Positions 42,324 to 50,823 of a stretch of 61,057 nucleotides of DNA are shown piece by piece; the stretch's first letter is position 1; each line of letters opens with the position of its first letter. Position numbers and translations under genes: made by a program. Under the pieces are notes generated by a model. It was given only the letters and a program-made list of their open reading frames with translations. It searched no databases and was not told the origin of the DNA. Source of the DNA: Streptomyces sp. SM10 (GTDB lineage Bacteria > Actinomycetota > Actinomycetes > Streptomycetales > Streptomycetaceae); contig NZ_NEUF01000024.1 in NCBI RefSeq assembly GCF_002910915.1, positions 1 to 61,057 of the forward strand. Reading direction: 5' to 3'.

Positions 42324-42353
42324 ACATAACCGCACAGCAACAACCATTGACAA
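42324..42353 (-). promoter_or_regulatory. Promoter of beta-galactosidase/galactanase
   Basis: On the minus strand TTGTCA (complement of 42348-42353), 18 bases, then TTATGT (complement of 42324-42329) form a SigA-like pair. Its -35 overlaps that of the divergent importer promoter. Confidence 0.55.
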
Positions 42354-42375
42354 GTGTCGGTTTCGTTTCTCTACT
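42347..42375 (+). promoter_or_regulatory. Promoter of sugar ABC importer
   Basis: TTGACA (42347-42352), 17-base spacer, TCTACT (42370-42375) form a near-consensus vegetative promoter. The transcription start should fall within the LacI operator directly downstream. Confidence 0.65.
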
Positions 42376-42388
42376 GTGAACGCTCACA
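42375..42388. promoter_or_regulatory. LacI-family operator
   Basis: TGTGAACGCTCACA is a palindrome with a central CG and one mismatched pair, as in LacI/GalR operators. It overlaps the -10 end and predicted start of the importer promoter, so the regulator encoded at 45578 would block initiation. Confidence 0.72.
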
Positions 42389-42444
42389 GCGCCTCTCTCG
42401 GCCACCTCGCCGAGGCGCTCGCCGGTCTCGTCAGGGGAGAAACC

Positions 42445-43758
42445 ATGAAATACCGCACCGTCGCGGTGACCACCGCCGCCGCTCTCGCCGCCACCGCCCT
42501 GCTCTCGGGGTGCGGCTCGGACGACGGCGGCGACGAGCCGGCCGCCTCGGGACCGGCCTCGCTCACGTACTGGGCGTGGGCGCCCGGCCTGGACAAGGTC
42601 GCGGACATCTGGAACAAGGGGCCGGGCAGGGAGGCCGGCATCACCGTCACGGTGAAGAAGCAGGCGTCGGGCGACGACCTCGTCACCAAGATCATCACGG
42701 CGGCGAAGGCGCACAAGGCCCCCGACCTGGTCCAGGCCGAGTACCAGGCGCTCCCCACCCTCGTCTCCAACGACGTCCTCGCGGACATATCCGAGGAGGC
42801 GGGGGACGCGAAGGGCGACTTCGCCGAGGGCATCTGGCAGCAGGCCACGCTCGGTTCGGACGCCCTGTACGCCCTGCCGCAGGACTCGGGCCCGCTGATG
42901 TTCTACTACCGCCAGGACCTCTTCGAGCAGTACGGCCTCACGGTGCCGACGACCTGGGACGAGTTCGCCGGGACCGCCCGCGCGCTGAAGAAGAAGGCGC
43001 CGGACAAGGACCTCACCACCTTCTCCTCGAACGACTCGGGTCTCTTCGCGGGCCTCGCCCAGCAGGCGGGCGCGCAGTGGTGGACGGCCGGCGGCGACAA
43101 GTGGAAGGTCGCCATCGACGACCCGGCGACGCGGAAGGTCGCGGACTTCTGGGGCGGCCTCGTCAAGGAGGGCGCCATCGACAACCAGCCGATGTACACC
43201 CCCGCCTGGAACAAGGCTCTCAACACCGGCAAGCAGGTCGCCTGGGTCAGCGCGGTCTGGGCCCCCGGGACCCTGACCACCGCCGCGCCCGACACCAAGG
43301 GCAAGTGGGCGATGGCCCCGCTCCCGCAGTGGACCGCGGGTGAGAACGTCACCGGCAGCTGGGGCGGCTCCTCCACGGCCGTCACCAACGACTCCAAGAA
43401 CAAGAAGGCGGCCGCCACCTTCGCGAAGTGGCTGAACACGGACCCGGCGGCGCTCGCCGCTCTGGTGAAGGAGAGCGGCATCTACCCCGCCGCGACCGCC
43501 GCCCAGACCGGTGGCGCGCTCGCGAAGGCGCCGGACTACTTCTCCGACCAGCCCGCCTTCTACACCGAGGCCGCCAAGATCGCCCAGGGCACCGCCCCGG
43601 CCGCCTGGGGACCGAACGTCAACGTCGCGTACAGCGCCTTCAAGGACAACTTCGCGACCGCCGCCAAGAACAGGTCCGACTTCGGTGCCGCACTGACGGC
43701 GATGCAGGACGCCACTGTCGCGGACCTGAAGAAGCAGGGCTTCGGGGTCTCCGAGTGA
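42445..43758 (+). CDS. ganS: Extracellular sugar-binding lipoprotein (galactan-oligosaccharide importer)
   Basis: 437-residue ABC solute-binding protein. The N-terminus (about 1-23) is a lipoprotein signal with lipobox LLSGC (Cys about 23). The mature part opens LTYWAWAPGLDKVADIWNK and shows family-1 binding-protein features (TWDEFAGTARAL, WGGSSTAVTNDSKNKKAAATFAKWL). ATG 42445 follows AGGGGAGAAACC. Its stop overlaps the permease start by four bases. Specificity for galactooligosaccharides is inferred from the linked GH53 and GH42 genes. Confidence 0.88.
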   Translation: MKYRTVAVTTAAALAATALLSGCGSDDGGDEPAASGPASLTYWAWAPGLDKVADIWNKGPGREAGITVTVKKQASGDDLVTKIITAAKAHKAPDLVQAEYQALPTLVSNDVLADISEEAGDAKGDFAEGIWQQATLGSDALYALPQDSGPLMFYYRQDLFEQYGLTVPTTWDEFAGTARALKKKAPDKDLTTFSSNDSGLFAGLAQQAGAQWWTAGGDKWKVAIDDPATRKVADFWGGLVKEGAIDNQPMYTPAWNKALNTGKQVAWVSAVWAPGTLTTAAPDTKGKWAMAPLPQWTAGENVTGSWGGSSTAVTNDSKNKKAAATFAKWLNTDPAALAALVKESGIYPAATAAQTGGALAKAPDYFSDQPAFYTEAAKIAQGTAPAAWGPNVNVAYSAFKDNFATAAKNRSDFGAALTAMQDATVADLKKQGFGVSE

Positions 43759-44681
43759 CACGCGCACCCCGCGGGAAGGCGTCCGGGGTCAGGAGCGCCC
43801 CGTACGTCTTCCTGATCCCCGCCACCGTCCTGTTCCTGCTCTTCTTCGCCCTGCCCATCGGCTACGCCGTCCACCTCAGCTTCCGCCGGACCGAGGTCAA
43901 GGGGCTCGGGCTCGGCAAGGGCGCCCGGGAGGAGATCTGGGCCGGCCTCGCCAACTACACCGACGCGCTCTCCGACCCGGAGCTGCTCCACGGGGCGCTG
44001 CGCATCCTCGGCTACGGCGCGATCGTCGTCCCGGTGATGCTCGGCCTCGCCCTGCTCTTCGCCCTGCTCCTGGACACCGACGGGCTCCGGGTGCGCGGCT
44101 TCACCAGGCTGGCGATCTTCCTGCCGTACGCGATCCCGGGCGTCATCGCCGCGCTGATGTGGGGCTTCCTCTACCTGCCCGACGTCAGTCCCTTCCTGTA
44201 CGTGCTCGACGCGATGGGGCTCCCGGAGCCCGATCTGCTGGACGGCGGACCGCTGTACCTCTCGTTGGCGAACATCGCGGTCTGGGGCGGCACCGGCTTC
44301 AACATGATCGTGATCTACACCTCGCTGCGGGCGATCCCCGCCGAGATCTTCGAGGCCGCGCGGCTCGACGGCTGCTCGCAGCTCCAGATCGCGCTGCGGA
44401 TCAAGATCCCGATGGTGGCGCCGTCGCTGATCCTGACCTTCTTCTTCTCGATCATCGCGACGCTCCAGGTCTTCAGCGAGCCCACCACCCTGAAGCCGCT
44501 GACCAACTCCCTCTCCACCACCTGGAGTCCGCTGATGAAGGTCTACCAGGACGCCTTCGTCAACAACGACATCCACGCGGCGTCCGCCCAGGCGGTCATC
44601 ATCGCCCTGGTCACCCTCCTCCTGTCCTTCGGCTTCCTCAAGGCAGCCAACTCCCGTACGAAGCAGGGAGATTCCCGATGA
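43755..44681 (+). CDS. ganP: Sugar ABC transporter permease (MalF-type)
   Basis: 308-residue membrane protein with six helices. The conserved EAA loop is EIFEAARLDGCSQLQIALRIKIPMVAPSL (about 195-223), the contact for the ATPase. The first helix is APYVFLIPATVLFLLFFALPIGYAV. GTG at 43755 overlaps the binding-protein stop, and its stop overlaps the next ATG (ATGA), so the three genes are translationally coupled. Confidence 0.9.
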   Translation: MTRAPRGKASGVRSAPYVFLIPATVLFLLFFALPIGYAVHLSFRRTEVKGLGLGKGAREEIWAGLANYTDALSDPELLHGALRILGYGAIVVPVMLGLALLFALLLDTDGLRVRGFTRLAIFLPYAIPGVIAALMWGFLYLPDVSPFLYVLDAMGLPEPDLLDGGPLYLSLANIAVWGGTGFNMIVIYTSLRAIPAEIFEAARLDGCSQLQIALRIKIPMVAPSLILTFFFSIIATLQVFSEPTTLKPLTNSLSTTWSPLMKVYQDAFVNNDIHAASAQAVIIALVTLLLSFGFLKAANSRTKQGDSR

Positions 44682-45535
44682 GCACCCAGCCCCTCGCCGC
44701 CGGCCGCCGACGCCTCCCGCTCGTCCCGACGGCCGCGCTGCTGCTCGGCGCCGTGTACTGCCTGCTGCCCGTCCTGTGGGTCCTGGTCGCGTCGACGAAG
44801 TCCGGCGGCGAGCTGTTCTCCACCTTCACCTTCCTGCCCGGCTCCGGCTTCGCGGACAACCTCGCCGACCTCACGGAGTACCGCGACGGGGTGTACTGGA
44901 GGTGGATGGCCAACTCGGCCTTCTACGCGGGGGTGGGCGCCCTGCTGTCGACCGCGGTGTCGGCGGTCTCGGGGTACGCGCTGGCCGTGTACCGCTTCCG
45001 GGGGAAGGAGACGGTCTTCAACATCCTGCTCGCCGGGGTTCTGATGCCCCCGGTGATCCTCGCCGTGCCGCAGTACCTGCTGCTGGCCGAGGCCGACATG
45101 ACCGACTCCTACCTCTCGGTGCTGCTGCCGTTGATCCTCTCCCCGTACGGCGTCTACCTCGCCCGGATCTACGCGTCGGCCGCGGTGCCGGCCGACGTGA
45201 TCGAGGCGGGGCGGATGGACGGCGGCGGCGAGTGGCGGATCTTCCGGACCATCGCGCTGCCGATGATGCTGCCGGGACTGGTGACGGTGTTCCTGTTCCA
45301 GTTCGTGGCGGTCTGGAACAACTTCCTGCTGCCCTACATCATGCTCGGCGACGACGAGAAGTTCCCGGTGACCCTGGGGCTCTACACGCTGCTCCAGCAG
45401 GGGGCGACCACCCCGGCGCTCTACACGCTGGTCATCGCCGGCGCGCTGCTGGCGATCATCCCGCTGATCGTCCTGTTCCTCGTGATCCAGCGGTTCTGGA
45501 GCCTCGACCTGCTCTCCGGCGCCGTAAAGTCCTGA
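44678..45535 (+). CDS. ganQ: Sugar ABC transporter permease (MalG-type)
   Basis: 285-residue membrane protein with six helices and the EAA loop VIEAGRMDGGGEWRIFRTIALPMMLPGL (about 173-200). It pairs with the previous permease. No ATPase gene follows, so a shared MsiK-type ATPase encoded elsewhere must energise the importer, as known for Streptomyces oligosaccharide transporters. Forty bases on, the LacI gene begins on the same strand. Confidence 0.9.
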   Translation: MSTQPLAAGRRRLPLVPTAALLLGAVYCLLPVLWVLVASTKSGGELFSTFTFLPGSGFADNLADLTEYRDGVYWRWMANSAFYAGVGALLSTAVSAVSGYALAVYRFRGKETVFNILLAGVLMPPVILAVPQYLLLAEADMTDSYLSVLLPLILSPYGVYLARIYASAAVPADVIEAGRMDGGGEWRIFRTIALPMMLPGLVTVFLFQFVAVWNNFLLPYIMLGDDEKFPVTLGLYTLLQQGATTPALYTLVIAGALLAIIPLIVLFLVIQRFWSLDLLSGAVKS

Positions 45536-45577
45536 CTGCTCCTCAACAGGGCGTCTCTTCATGAAAGATCGAGCACC

Positions 45578-46612
45578 ATGAGCCGCACAGAACAGAACGG
45601 CGCGGGACGCCGCAGGCCGCCGACGATCCACGACGTCGCCCGGGAGGCCGGGGTCTCCCGGGGCACGGTCTCGCGGGTGCTCAACGGCGGTCACAACGTC
45701 AGCCCGGCCGCACTCGACGCGGTTCAGTCCGCCATCCGCAGGACCGGGTACACCGTGAACCGGCACGCCCGGTCCCTGATCACCGGGCGCTCAGACTCGG
45801 TGGCGTTCCTGCTGACCGAGCCGCAGGAGCGCTTCTTCGAGGACCCGAACTTCAACGTGCTGCTGCGCGGCTGCACCACCGCGCTCGCCGCGCACGACAT
45901 CCCGCTGCTGCTGATGATCGCAGGCACGGAGGCGGAGCGCCGTCGCAACATGCGCTACATCGCCGGGCACGTGGACGGGGTGCTGCTGGTCTCCAGCCAC
46001 TCAGGCGACCCGGTCGCCGCGCAGCTGTACGAGGCCGGCGTCCCGCTGGTGGCCTGCGGGAAGCCGCTCGGTCAGGGGTCCCGCGTCAGCTACGTGGCGG
46101 CGGACGACCGCAACGGCGCCCGTGACATGGTGCGCTTCCTGCACGAGTCGGGGCGGCGCCGGATCGCCACGGTCACCGGGCCGCTGGACACCCCGGGCGG
46201 TGTGGACCGGCTGGCGGGCTACCGCGAGACGCTCACCGAGTGCGGGCTGCCCGTCGACGAGTCCCTGATCGTGCCGGGCGACTACAGCCGGGCCGGCGGT
46301 GAGGCCGCGGCATCGCTGCTGTTGGAGCGGGCGCCCGACGTGGACGCGGTGTTCGTCGCGTCGGACCTCATGGCGCAGGGGGTGCTGAGCACGCTGGAGC
46401 GGGCGGGGCGCAGGGTGCCGCAGGACGTCGCGGTCGGCGGGTTCGACGACTCCCCCGCCGCGCTCGCCGCGCGTCCCGAGCTGACGACGGTCCGCCAGCC
46501 GTGGGACCGGATCAGCGCCGAGATGGTGCGGGTGCTCCTGGCGCAGATCGGCGGGGAGGACCCGGCCGCGGTCATCCTCCCCACGGAGCTGGTGCGCCGC
46601 GAGTCGGCGTAG
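45578..46612 (+). CDS. LacI family transcriptional regulator
   Basis: 344-residue repressor. The N-terminal HTH reads TIHDVAREAGVSRGTVSRVLNGGHNVSPAALDAVQSAIRRTGYTVNRHARSL, with the hinge helix next. The periplasmic-binding-like core has VDGVLLVSSHSGD, GRRRIATVTGPLDTPGGVDRLAGY, and FVASDLMAQGVLSTLERAGRRVPQDVAVGGFDDSPAA. It is the last gene after the importer, likely cotranscribed, and probably binds the operator at 42375-42388. Effector is probably a galactooligosaccharide, inferred. Confidence 0.93.
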   Translation: MSRTEQNGAGRRRPPTIHDVAREAGVSRGTVSRVLNGGHNVSPAALDAVQSAIRRTGYTVNRHARSLITGRSDSVAFLLTEPQERFFEDPNFNVLLRGCTTALAAHDIPLLLMIAGTEAERRRNMRYIAGHVDGVLLVSSHSGDPVAAQLYEAGVPLVACGKPLGQGSRVSYVAADDRNGARDMVRFLHESGRRRIATVTGPLDTPGGVDRLAGYRETLTECGLPVDESLIVPGDYSRAGGEAAASLLLERAPDVDAVFVASDLMAQGVLSTLERAGRRVPQDVAVGGFDDSPAALAARPELTTVRQPWDRISAEMVRVLLAQIGGEDPAAVILPTELVRRESA

Positions 46613-46704
46613 GGGCCGGCGGGTCTCGGCCCGGGGCGGCCGGGGCCGTCGGCCGGCCGGGGCCTCGGCTCGCGGGGGCAGTCGGCCGGCTCGAGCCGGG
46701 GGCG

Positions 46705-47238
46705 TCAGCCCAGCCGCATGGCCAGCACCTGTCCGGGCCAGGTCCCGGACAGGAAGCGGTCCGTGGGGGCGAAGCCGTTGCGCTCGTAGTACGCGACCAG
46801 TTCCCCTCCCCCGCCCGCCCAGCAGTCGACCCGCAGCAGATCGACTCCCGCCCGCCGGGTCTCCTCCACGGCGTGGGCCAGCAGGGCCGCGCCGATGCCC
46901 CGGCCGGCGTGCGTCCGGTCGGAGACCAGCAGGCGTACGTACCGCTCCGGTTCCCCGGCCGCGGCGATCGGCATCCGGGGGCTGGGGCCGTGGTCGAGCA
47001 CCATCGCCCCGACGGGCTCGCCGTCCAGCTCCGCGACGTACGGCGCGTTCTCGTTGGTGTAGCGCTCGACCCGGGCGGCCCCGCCGGTGGTCTGCGAATA
47101 CGGGACCGTGCCCCACTGTTCGGTGTTGCCGCGGGCGTTCATCCAGGCCACGGCGGCATCGAGCATGTCCAGGATGACCGGTGCGTCGGCCGGGGTGCCC
47201 GGCCTGATCCGTAGGTCGTGCGCCGTCATGTCGTTCAC
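46705..47238 (-). CDS. GNAT family N-acetyltransferase
   Basis: 177-residue single-domain acetyltransferase. IRPGTPADAPVILDMLDAAVAWMNARGNTEQWG is an N-terminal GNAT feature, and YVRLLVSDRTHAGRGIGAALLAHAVEETRRAG is motif A with the acetyl-CoA loop RTHAGRGIGA. The C-terminus has YYERNGFAPTDRF. GTG 47238 is chosen for the GGGAG site nine bases upstream; ATG 47229 is possible. Substrate unknown. Convergent with the LacI gene. Confidence 0.85.
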   Translation of the reverse strand: MNDMTAHDLRIRPGTPADAPVILDMLDAAVAWMNARGNTEQWGTVPYSQTTGGAARVERYTNENAPYVAELDGEPVGAMVLDHGPSPRMPIAAAGEPERYVRLLVSDRTHAGRGIGAALLAHAVEETRRAGVDLLRVDCWAGGGGELVAYYERNGFAPTDRFLSGTWPGQVLAMRLG

Positions 47239-47399
47239 GGCCGAAGTCTCCCACGGGGGCCGTCCGGTGTGCCGTACTCCCCGGCTTCCGACGGTCTCCG
47301 CGCGGGTGGTGCGGGAAGATCGCCGTTCGCGCCACCTGCGCGGGGCGGAAGGGCCGGATGTTCGAGGACGGCAACTCGGCCGGCCGTCGGGGTGGTCCG

Positions 47400-47697
47400 G
47401 CCTGGGGCTCACGCGGCATCTCGCCCTGGACGTCGAACCGTTCTGGTTCCGTGCCGTCGTCGCCGGGGACCGGGACGTCATCGGCGGCCTCGGCGACTGC
47501 GAGGACGCCTGGCAGGTGGGCCCGGACGTGCCTGCCACCGGGGTCCTGGCAGGCTACCGCCGGGAGGCGGAGCTCGCCGACGCGATCATCACCGCCACGT
47601 CGGCGGACACCCTCCTGGCGTGGTGACCGCAGCACCTCTTCGGCGACCGGCCCGGGAGCTCATCGACGGCCGCCGCCGGCTGGTCCTGACCTCGTAG
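47400..47697 (+). pseudogene. Degraded DinB-like (DUF664) gene
   Basis: One frame (ending TGA 47624-47626) reads GLTRHLALDVEPFWFRAVVAGDRDV and ELADAIITATSA, matching the middle of DUF664 mycothiol-type DinB proteins. Another frame ending TAG at 47697 reads RPARELIDGRRRLVLTS, matching their C-terminus. A frameshift and an early stop separate them, and the N-terminal third is missing. It lies on the right border of the galactan-use locus. Confidence 0.5.
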
Positions 47698-47769
47698 GGC
47701 CGGTCGGACACCCGCCTACTGACGGGTCGTCAGGACGGATGCCCGGTGCGCCGCGGGGCCTTCGGGCGG

Positions 47770-48228
47770 TCAGGCGGCCTCCAGCGCCGCGAGCTCAGCC
47801 TCGGCGCGCTCGGTGACCAGGGCGAGGACACGGCCGGCGGCGGCCAGGTCCTCGGCCGGGATCCCGCCCCAGACGCGGGCGGAGACGGGGGCCGTCTCCG
47901 CGGCCACGGCCGCGAACAGTTCGCGCCCCGCGTCCGTGGGCCGGAGGTGCGGTCCGGCCTCGACGAGCAGCCCCTCGGCCAGGAGTTCGTCGAGGATGAC
48001 ACGGATGTCGGCCGGATCGGCCTTGAGGAAGCCCCGGACCTGGGTGACGAGGTCGTCCGGCGTCTGCGGGGCCTCGGCGGTGACGGCGGCGCGCAGGGTG
48101 ACCTGCTGCGGGAACGTGGCGCCGTGCCGCGTGAGGAAGTGCTCCAGGACGCCGCGGGCGGCGTGGTGGGCCAGGCCGAGGGTGCGGGCGTCGGCGGCGG
48201 GTGCGGTGGTGGAGGCGGTGGTCGTCAT
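47770..48228 (-). CDS. Probable MarR-like winged-helix regulator
   Basis: 152-residue protein. A helical first half (LAHHAARGVLEHFLTRHGATFPQQVTLRAAV) precedes a winged-helix-like segment (DDLVTQVRGFLKADPADIRVILDELLAEGLLVEAGPHLRPTDAGRELFAAV), then a helical tail. This recalls MarR dimers, but the DNA helix is weakly defined. Its start overlaps the stop of the MarR gene upstream by four bases, so both are translated together. The pair may form heterodimers or a regulator with its effector protein; no direct evidence is visible. Confidence 0.7.
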   Translation of the reverse strand: MTTTASTTAPAADARTLGLAHHAARGVLEHFLTRHGATFPQQVTLRAAVTAEAPQTPDDLVTQVRGFLKADPADIRVILDELLAEGLLVEAGPHLRPTDAGRELFAAVAAETAPVSARVWGGIPAEDLAAAGRVLALVTERAEAELAALEAA

Positions 48229-48719
48229 GGCGTCGTCCCCTGAGTGGTCTCGTCGTTCGGTACGGACGGAGCGAGAGGTACGTCGAGCAGGGTCGTCAGC
48301 TCGTCGGTGAACGCACGTGTCCGCGGACCGTCGAGGCCGCCGAGTGGCTCCAGCAACTGCTGAAGGAGCTGCTGGACCGCTGTGATGGCCTGCCGCGTGA
48401 CGTCCTGGCCCCGCTCGGTGAGGGCGAGCTGCACGGCACGCGGGTCGCGGGGATCGCGGGTGCGCTCGATCAGCCCGGAGGCCTCCAGGGCGCGCGCCAG
48501 CTTGGAGACGTACAGCGCCTCCAGGCCGGTGTGGTCGGCGAGCCCGCGCTGGCTGGGCCGCTCACCGGTGCGCCGCATGCCGTGCAGCGACGCCACCAGC
48601 GCGTACTGCGCGTGTGTGAGACCCAGCGGAGCCAGCGCGCGATCGACGGCGACCCGCCACTTGTTGGCGAGCCGCCACACCAGAAAGCCGGGCGTGGGCT
48701 CCGGCGAAGTCCTGCTCAT
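48225..48719 (-). CDS. MarR family transcriptional regulator
   Basis: 164-residue winged-helix repressor. GFLVWRLANKWRVAVDRALAPLGLTHAQYALVASLHGM (about 11-48) is the dimerisation and first HTH part; PSQRGLADHTGLEALYVSKLARALEASGLIERTRDPRDPRAVQLALTERG is the recognition helix and wing. The ATG at 48719 is close to a palindrome at 48723-48746, implying autoregulation of a short-leader transcript. Function of the regulon unknown. Confidence 0.9.
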   Translation of the reverse strand: MSRTSPEPTPGFLVWRLANKWRVAVDRALAPLGLTHAQYALVASLHGMRRTGERPSQRGLADHTGLEALYVSKLARALEASGLIERTRDPRDPRAVQLALTERGQDVTRQAITAVQQLLQQLLEPLGGLDGPRTRAFTDELTTLLDVPLAPSVPNDETTQGTTP

Positions 48720-48722
48720 GAC

Positions 48723-48757
48723 ACATAGAGTACATGGCTACTATGTCCATGGCTACT
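48723..48757 (-). promoter_or_regulatory. Operator-like palindrome and repeat at MarR gene start
   Basis: ACATAG (48723-48728) and CTATGT (48741-48746) form an inverted repeat, and CATGGCTACT occurs twice (48733-48742 and 48748-48757, 15 bases apart). It ends within four bases of the MarR start codon. Confidence 0.5.
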
Positions 48758-48823
48758 GTTTTCGGGCCGTCCCGGATCACCCCGGTGGGCGCCCGGAGCC
48801 CGCGCCGATCCGACGCCGAGCGC

Positions 48824-49387
48824 TCAGCGCTTGGTCACGTACCTGGTCAGGACCAGGCCGCCGGGAAACGTCCGGGTCTCCACCAGGCTCAGGTTCACCC
48901 GGTGGTCCAGGGCCGTGAAGAACGGCGTGCCGCCGCCCACCAGGACCGGATGGGTGACCATCGCGTACTCGTCGATCAGCCCGGCCCGCATGGCCGCCGC
49001 GGCGAGTGTGGCACCGGCGATGTCCATGGGGCCGCCGTCGTCGGCCTTGAGCCTGGTGATCTCGGTGACCGCGTCGCCGGTGACCAGACGGGTGTTCCGG
49101 TCGACCGTGCCGGTCGTGGAGGAGAACACCACCTTCGGCATGTCCCGCCAGCGGCCGGCGTACTCGATCACCGCCGGTGTGGCACCCGGCTGCTTGTCGG
49201 CGGTCGGCCAGTGGGAGCTCATCGCCTCCCACAGCTTGCGCCCGTACAGTGCCAGGCCCGTCGCGCCCACCCGGTCGGACCACCACTGGAACAGCTCGTC
49301 GCTCGGCTCGCTCCAGCCGATGTCGTCGCCGGGCGCGGCGATGTAGCCGTCCAGGCTGACGTTCATGGCAAAGGCCAGTTTCCGCAT
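48824..49387 (-). CDS. Dihydrofolate reductase family (RibD C-terminal) protein
   Basis: 187-residue protein of the RibD_C/DHFR-like fold. MRKLAFAMNVSLDGYIAAPGDDIGW is the standard opening, and the nucleotide-binding loop is DIAGATLAAAAMRAGLIDEYAMVTHPVLVGGGTPFF. This group includes many actinobacterial reductases of unknown substrate; a true folate role is unlikely without the catalytic acid pattern of FolA. ATG 49387. It lies alone. Confidence 0.88.
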   Translation of the reverse strand: MRKLAFAMNVSLDGYIAAPGDDIGWSEPSDELFQWWSDRVGATGLALYGRKLWEAMSSHWPTADKQPGATPAVIEYAGRWRDMPKVVFSSTTGTVDRNTRLVTGDAVTEITRLKADDGGPMDIAGATLAAAAMRAGLIDEYAMVTHPVLVGGGTPFFTALDHRVNLSLVETRTFPGGLVLTRYVTKR

Positions 49388-49734
49388 GGCGTCATGCCTC
49401 CGTGAGTCGGTGTTCGGCGTACAGACCGGTACGGCGCGGAGAAGACACCGGCCGGCCCGCACTGCCGCAGTACATACCGGATTCACCGCGGCGGGGCCGG
49501 AAGGGCGGGGCCGGCGTGGCGATCGAACCGGTGACCGAGCTCGGAAGCGGGCGCGCGCTCCGGCCGCCGCGCGCCCGGGTGGCACTCCCGGCCGCCCCCC
49601 TCGCCGTACACCGCGGGGGCCGAGCGGCGCCTCGTGACACCCCTCGTTCGCGGCTGGTGACAGCGTGCTCACCGGCAGCCCCGCCCCCGGGGCGCGGCTC
49701 ACGGCACCGGGGGACGGGGCTGCCGCAGGCGGCC
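49388..49734. other. Intergenic region, no gene recognised
   Basis: 347 bases between the DHFR-like start and the Old Yellow Enzyme stop. No convincing reading frame. It must hold the DHFR-like gene promoter and the terminator at 49674-49724. Confidence 0.5.
49674..49724 (-). terminator. Terminator hairpin after Old Yellow Enzyme gene
   Basis: GGCAGCCCCG (49674-49683) pairs with CGGGGCTGCC (49715-49724), the loop holding a further GC stem. It is just beyond the OYE stop at 49735. Confidence 0.6.
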
Positions 49735-50802
49735 TCAGGCCGTCAGCGCGGGATAGTCGGTGTAGCCCTTCGCATCGCCGCCGAAGAAGGTGGACGGGTC
49801 CGGAGTGTTGAACGGTCCACCGGCCCTCAGCCGGGCCGGAAGGTCCGGGTTGGCGAGGAACAGCGCACCGTAGGCGATGATGTCGGCGATCCCGTCGTCG
49901 ATGACCGCGTGGTGCTCGGGCCCGGTCGGCCCGTCGGAGAACACGTTGATGACGAGCGTCCCGGTGAACCGCTTGCGCAGCGCGAGCGTCAGCTCACGCG
50001 TGTCGGCCTGCTCCAGCACGTGCAGGTAGGCCAGGCCGAGCGGCTCCAGCTCCGCGACGAGCGCCGTGTAGAGCGCGTCGGGCTCGGGCTCCTCGATTCC
50101 GTTGTAGGGGTTTCCGGGCGAGATCCGCAGCGCGGTGCGCTCGGCACCGATCTCGGCGGCGACCGACTTGACCACTTCCACCGCGAACCGGATGCGGGCG
50201 GCCTCCGAGCCGCCCCACCCGTCGGTGCGCAGGTTGGTGTTGGGGGCCAGGAACTGCTGGATCAGGTAGCCGTTGGCGCCGTGCAGTTCGACGCCGTCGA
50301 AGCCCGCCTCCACGGCGTTGCGGGAGGCCGTGACGAAGTCGCCGACGGTCGCGCGGATCTCCGCGTCGGTCAGCTCGCGCGGCTCGACGAAGTCCTTCGG
50401 GCCCACGTGGGTGTAGACCTGTCCGGGCGCCGTGACCGGGGAGGGCGCCACCGGGGTCAGTCCGTCCGGCAGCAGGACGGGGTGACCGATCCGGCCCGCG
50501 TGCATGATCTGGGCGAAGATCCGGCCGCCGGCCGCGTGGACCGAGTCGGTGACCTTGCGCCAGGAGGCGACCTGCTCGGCACTGTGCAGACCCGGGGTCG
50601 ACGGGTATCCCTGGCCCACCACGGACGGCTGGATGCCCTCGGTGATGATCAGCCCGGCCGAGGCGCGCTGGGTGTAGTAGTCGACGGTGAGGTCGGTGGC
50701 CGTGCCCCCCTCGCCGGCCCTGCTGCGGGTCATCGGCGCGAGGGCGATGCGGTTGGAGAGCTGAGTACCGGAAAGGTCGATGGGATCGAACACGGTGGTC
50801 AT
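49735..50802 (-). CDS. Old Yellow Enzyme family alkene reductase
   Basis: 355-residue FMN-dependent NAD(P)H:flavin oxidoreductase/alkene reductase. Family marks include RIALAPMTRSRAGEGG, a FMN-binding HGANGYLIQQFLAPNTNLRTDGWGG with active-site His and Asn, RISPGNPYNGIEEP and YGALFLANPDLPARL. It reduces alpha,beta-unsaturated carbonyls or nitro compounds. ATG 50802 begins MTTVFDPIDLSG. It is divergent from the MarR gene at 50948 with twin operators between them, so it is probably induced by electrophiles. Confidence 0.93.
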   Translation of the reverse strand: MTTVFDPIDLSGTQLSNRIALAPMTRSRAGEGGTATDLTVDYYTQRASAGLIITEGIQPSVVGQGYPSTPGLHSAEQVASWRKVTDSVHAAGGRIFAQIMHAGRIGHPVLLPDGLTPVAPSPVTAPGQVYTHVGPKDFVEPRELTDAEIRATVGDFVTASRNAVEAGFDGVELHGANGYLIQQFLAPNTNLRTDGWGGSEAARIRFAVEVVKSVAAEIGAERTALRISPGNPYNGIEEPEPDALYTALVAELEPLGLAYLHVLEQADTRELTLALRKRFTGTLVINVFSDGPTGPEHHAVIDDGIADIIAYGALFLANPDLPARLRAGGPFNTPDPSTFFGGDAKGYTDYPALTA

Positions 50803-50823
50803 GGGAGCCTCCGGGAGATTATG

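Noticed and set aside
42256..43767. N-terminal extension of the beta-galactosidase frame across the importer promoter and the binding-protein gene
   Set aside because: Homology starts at MPYSESAPYPVG (42255), which has a good ribosome site; the rest lies antisense to a real gene.
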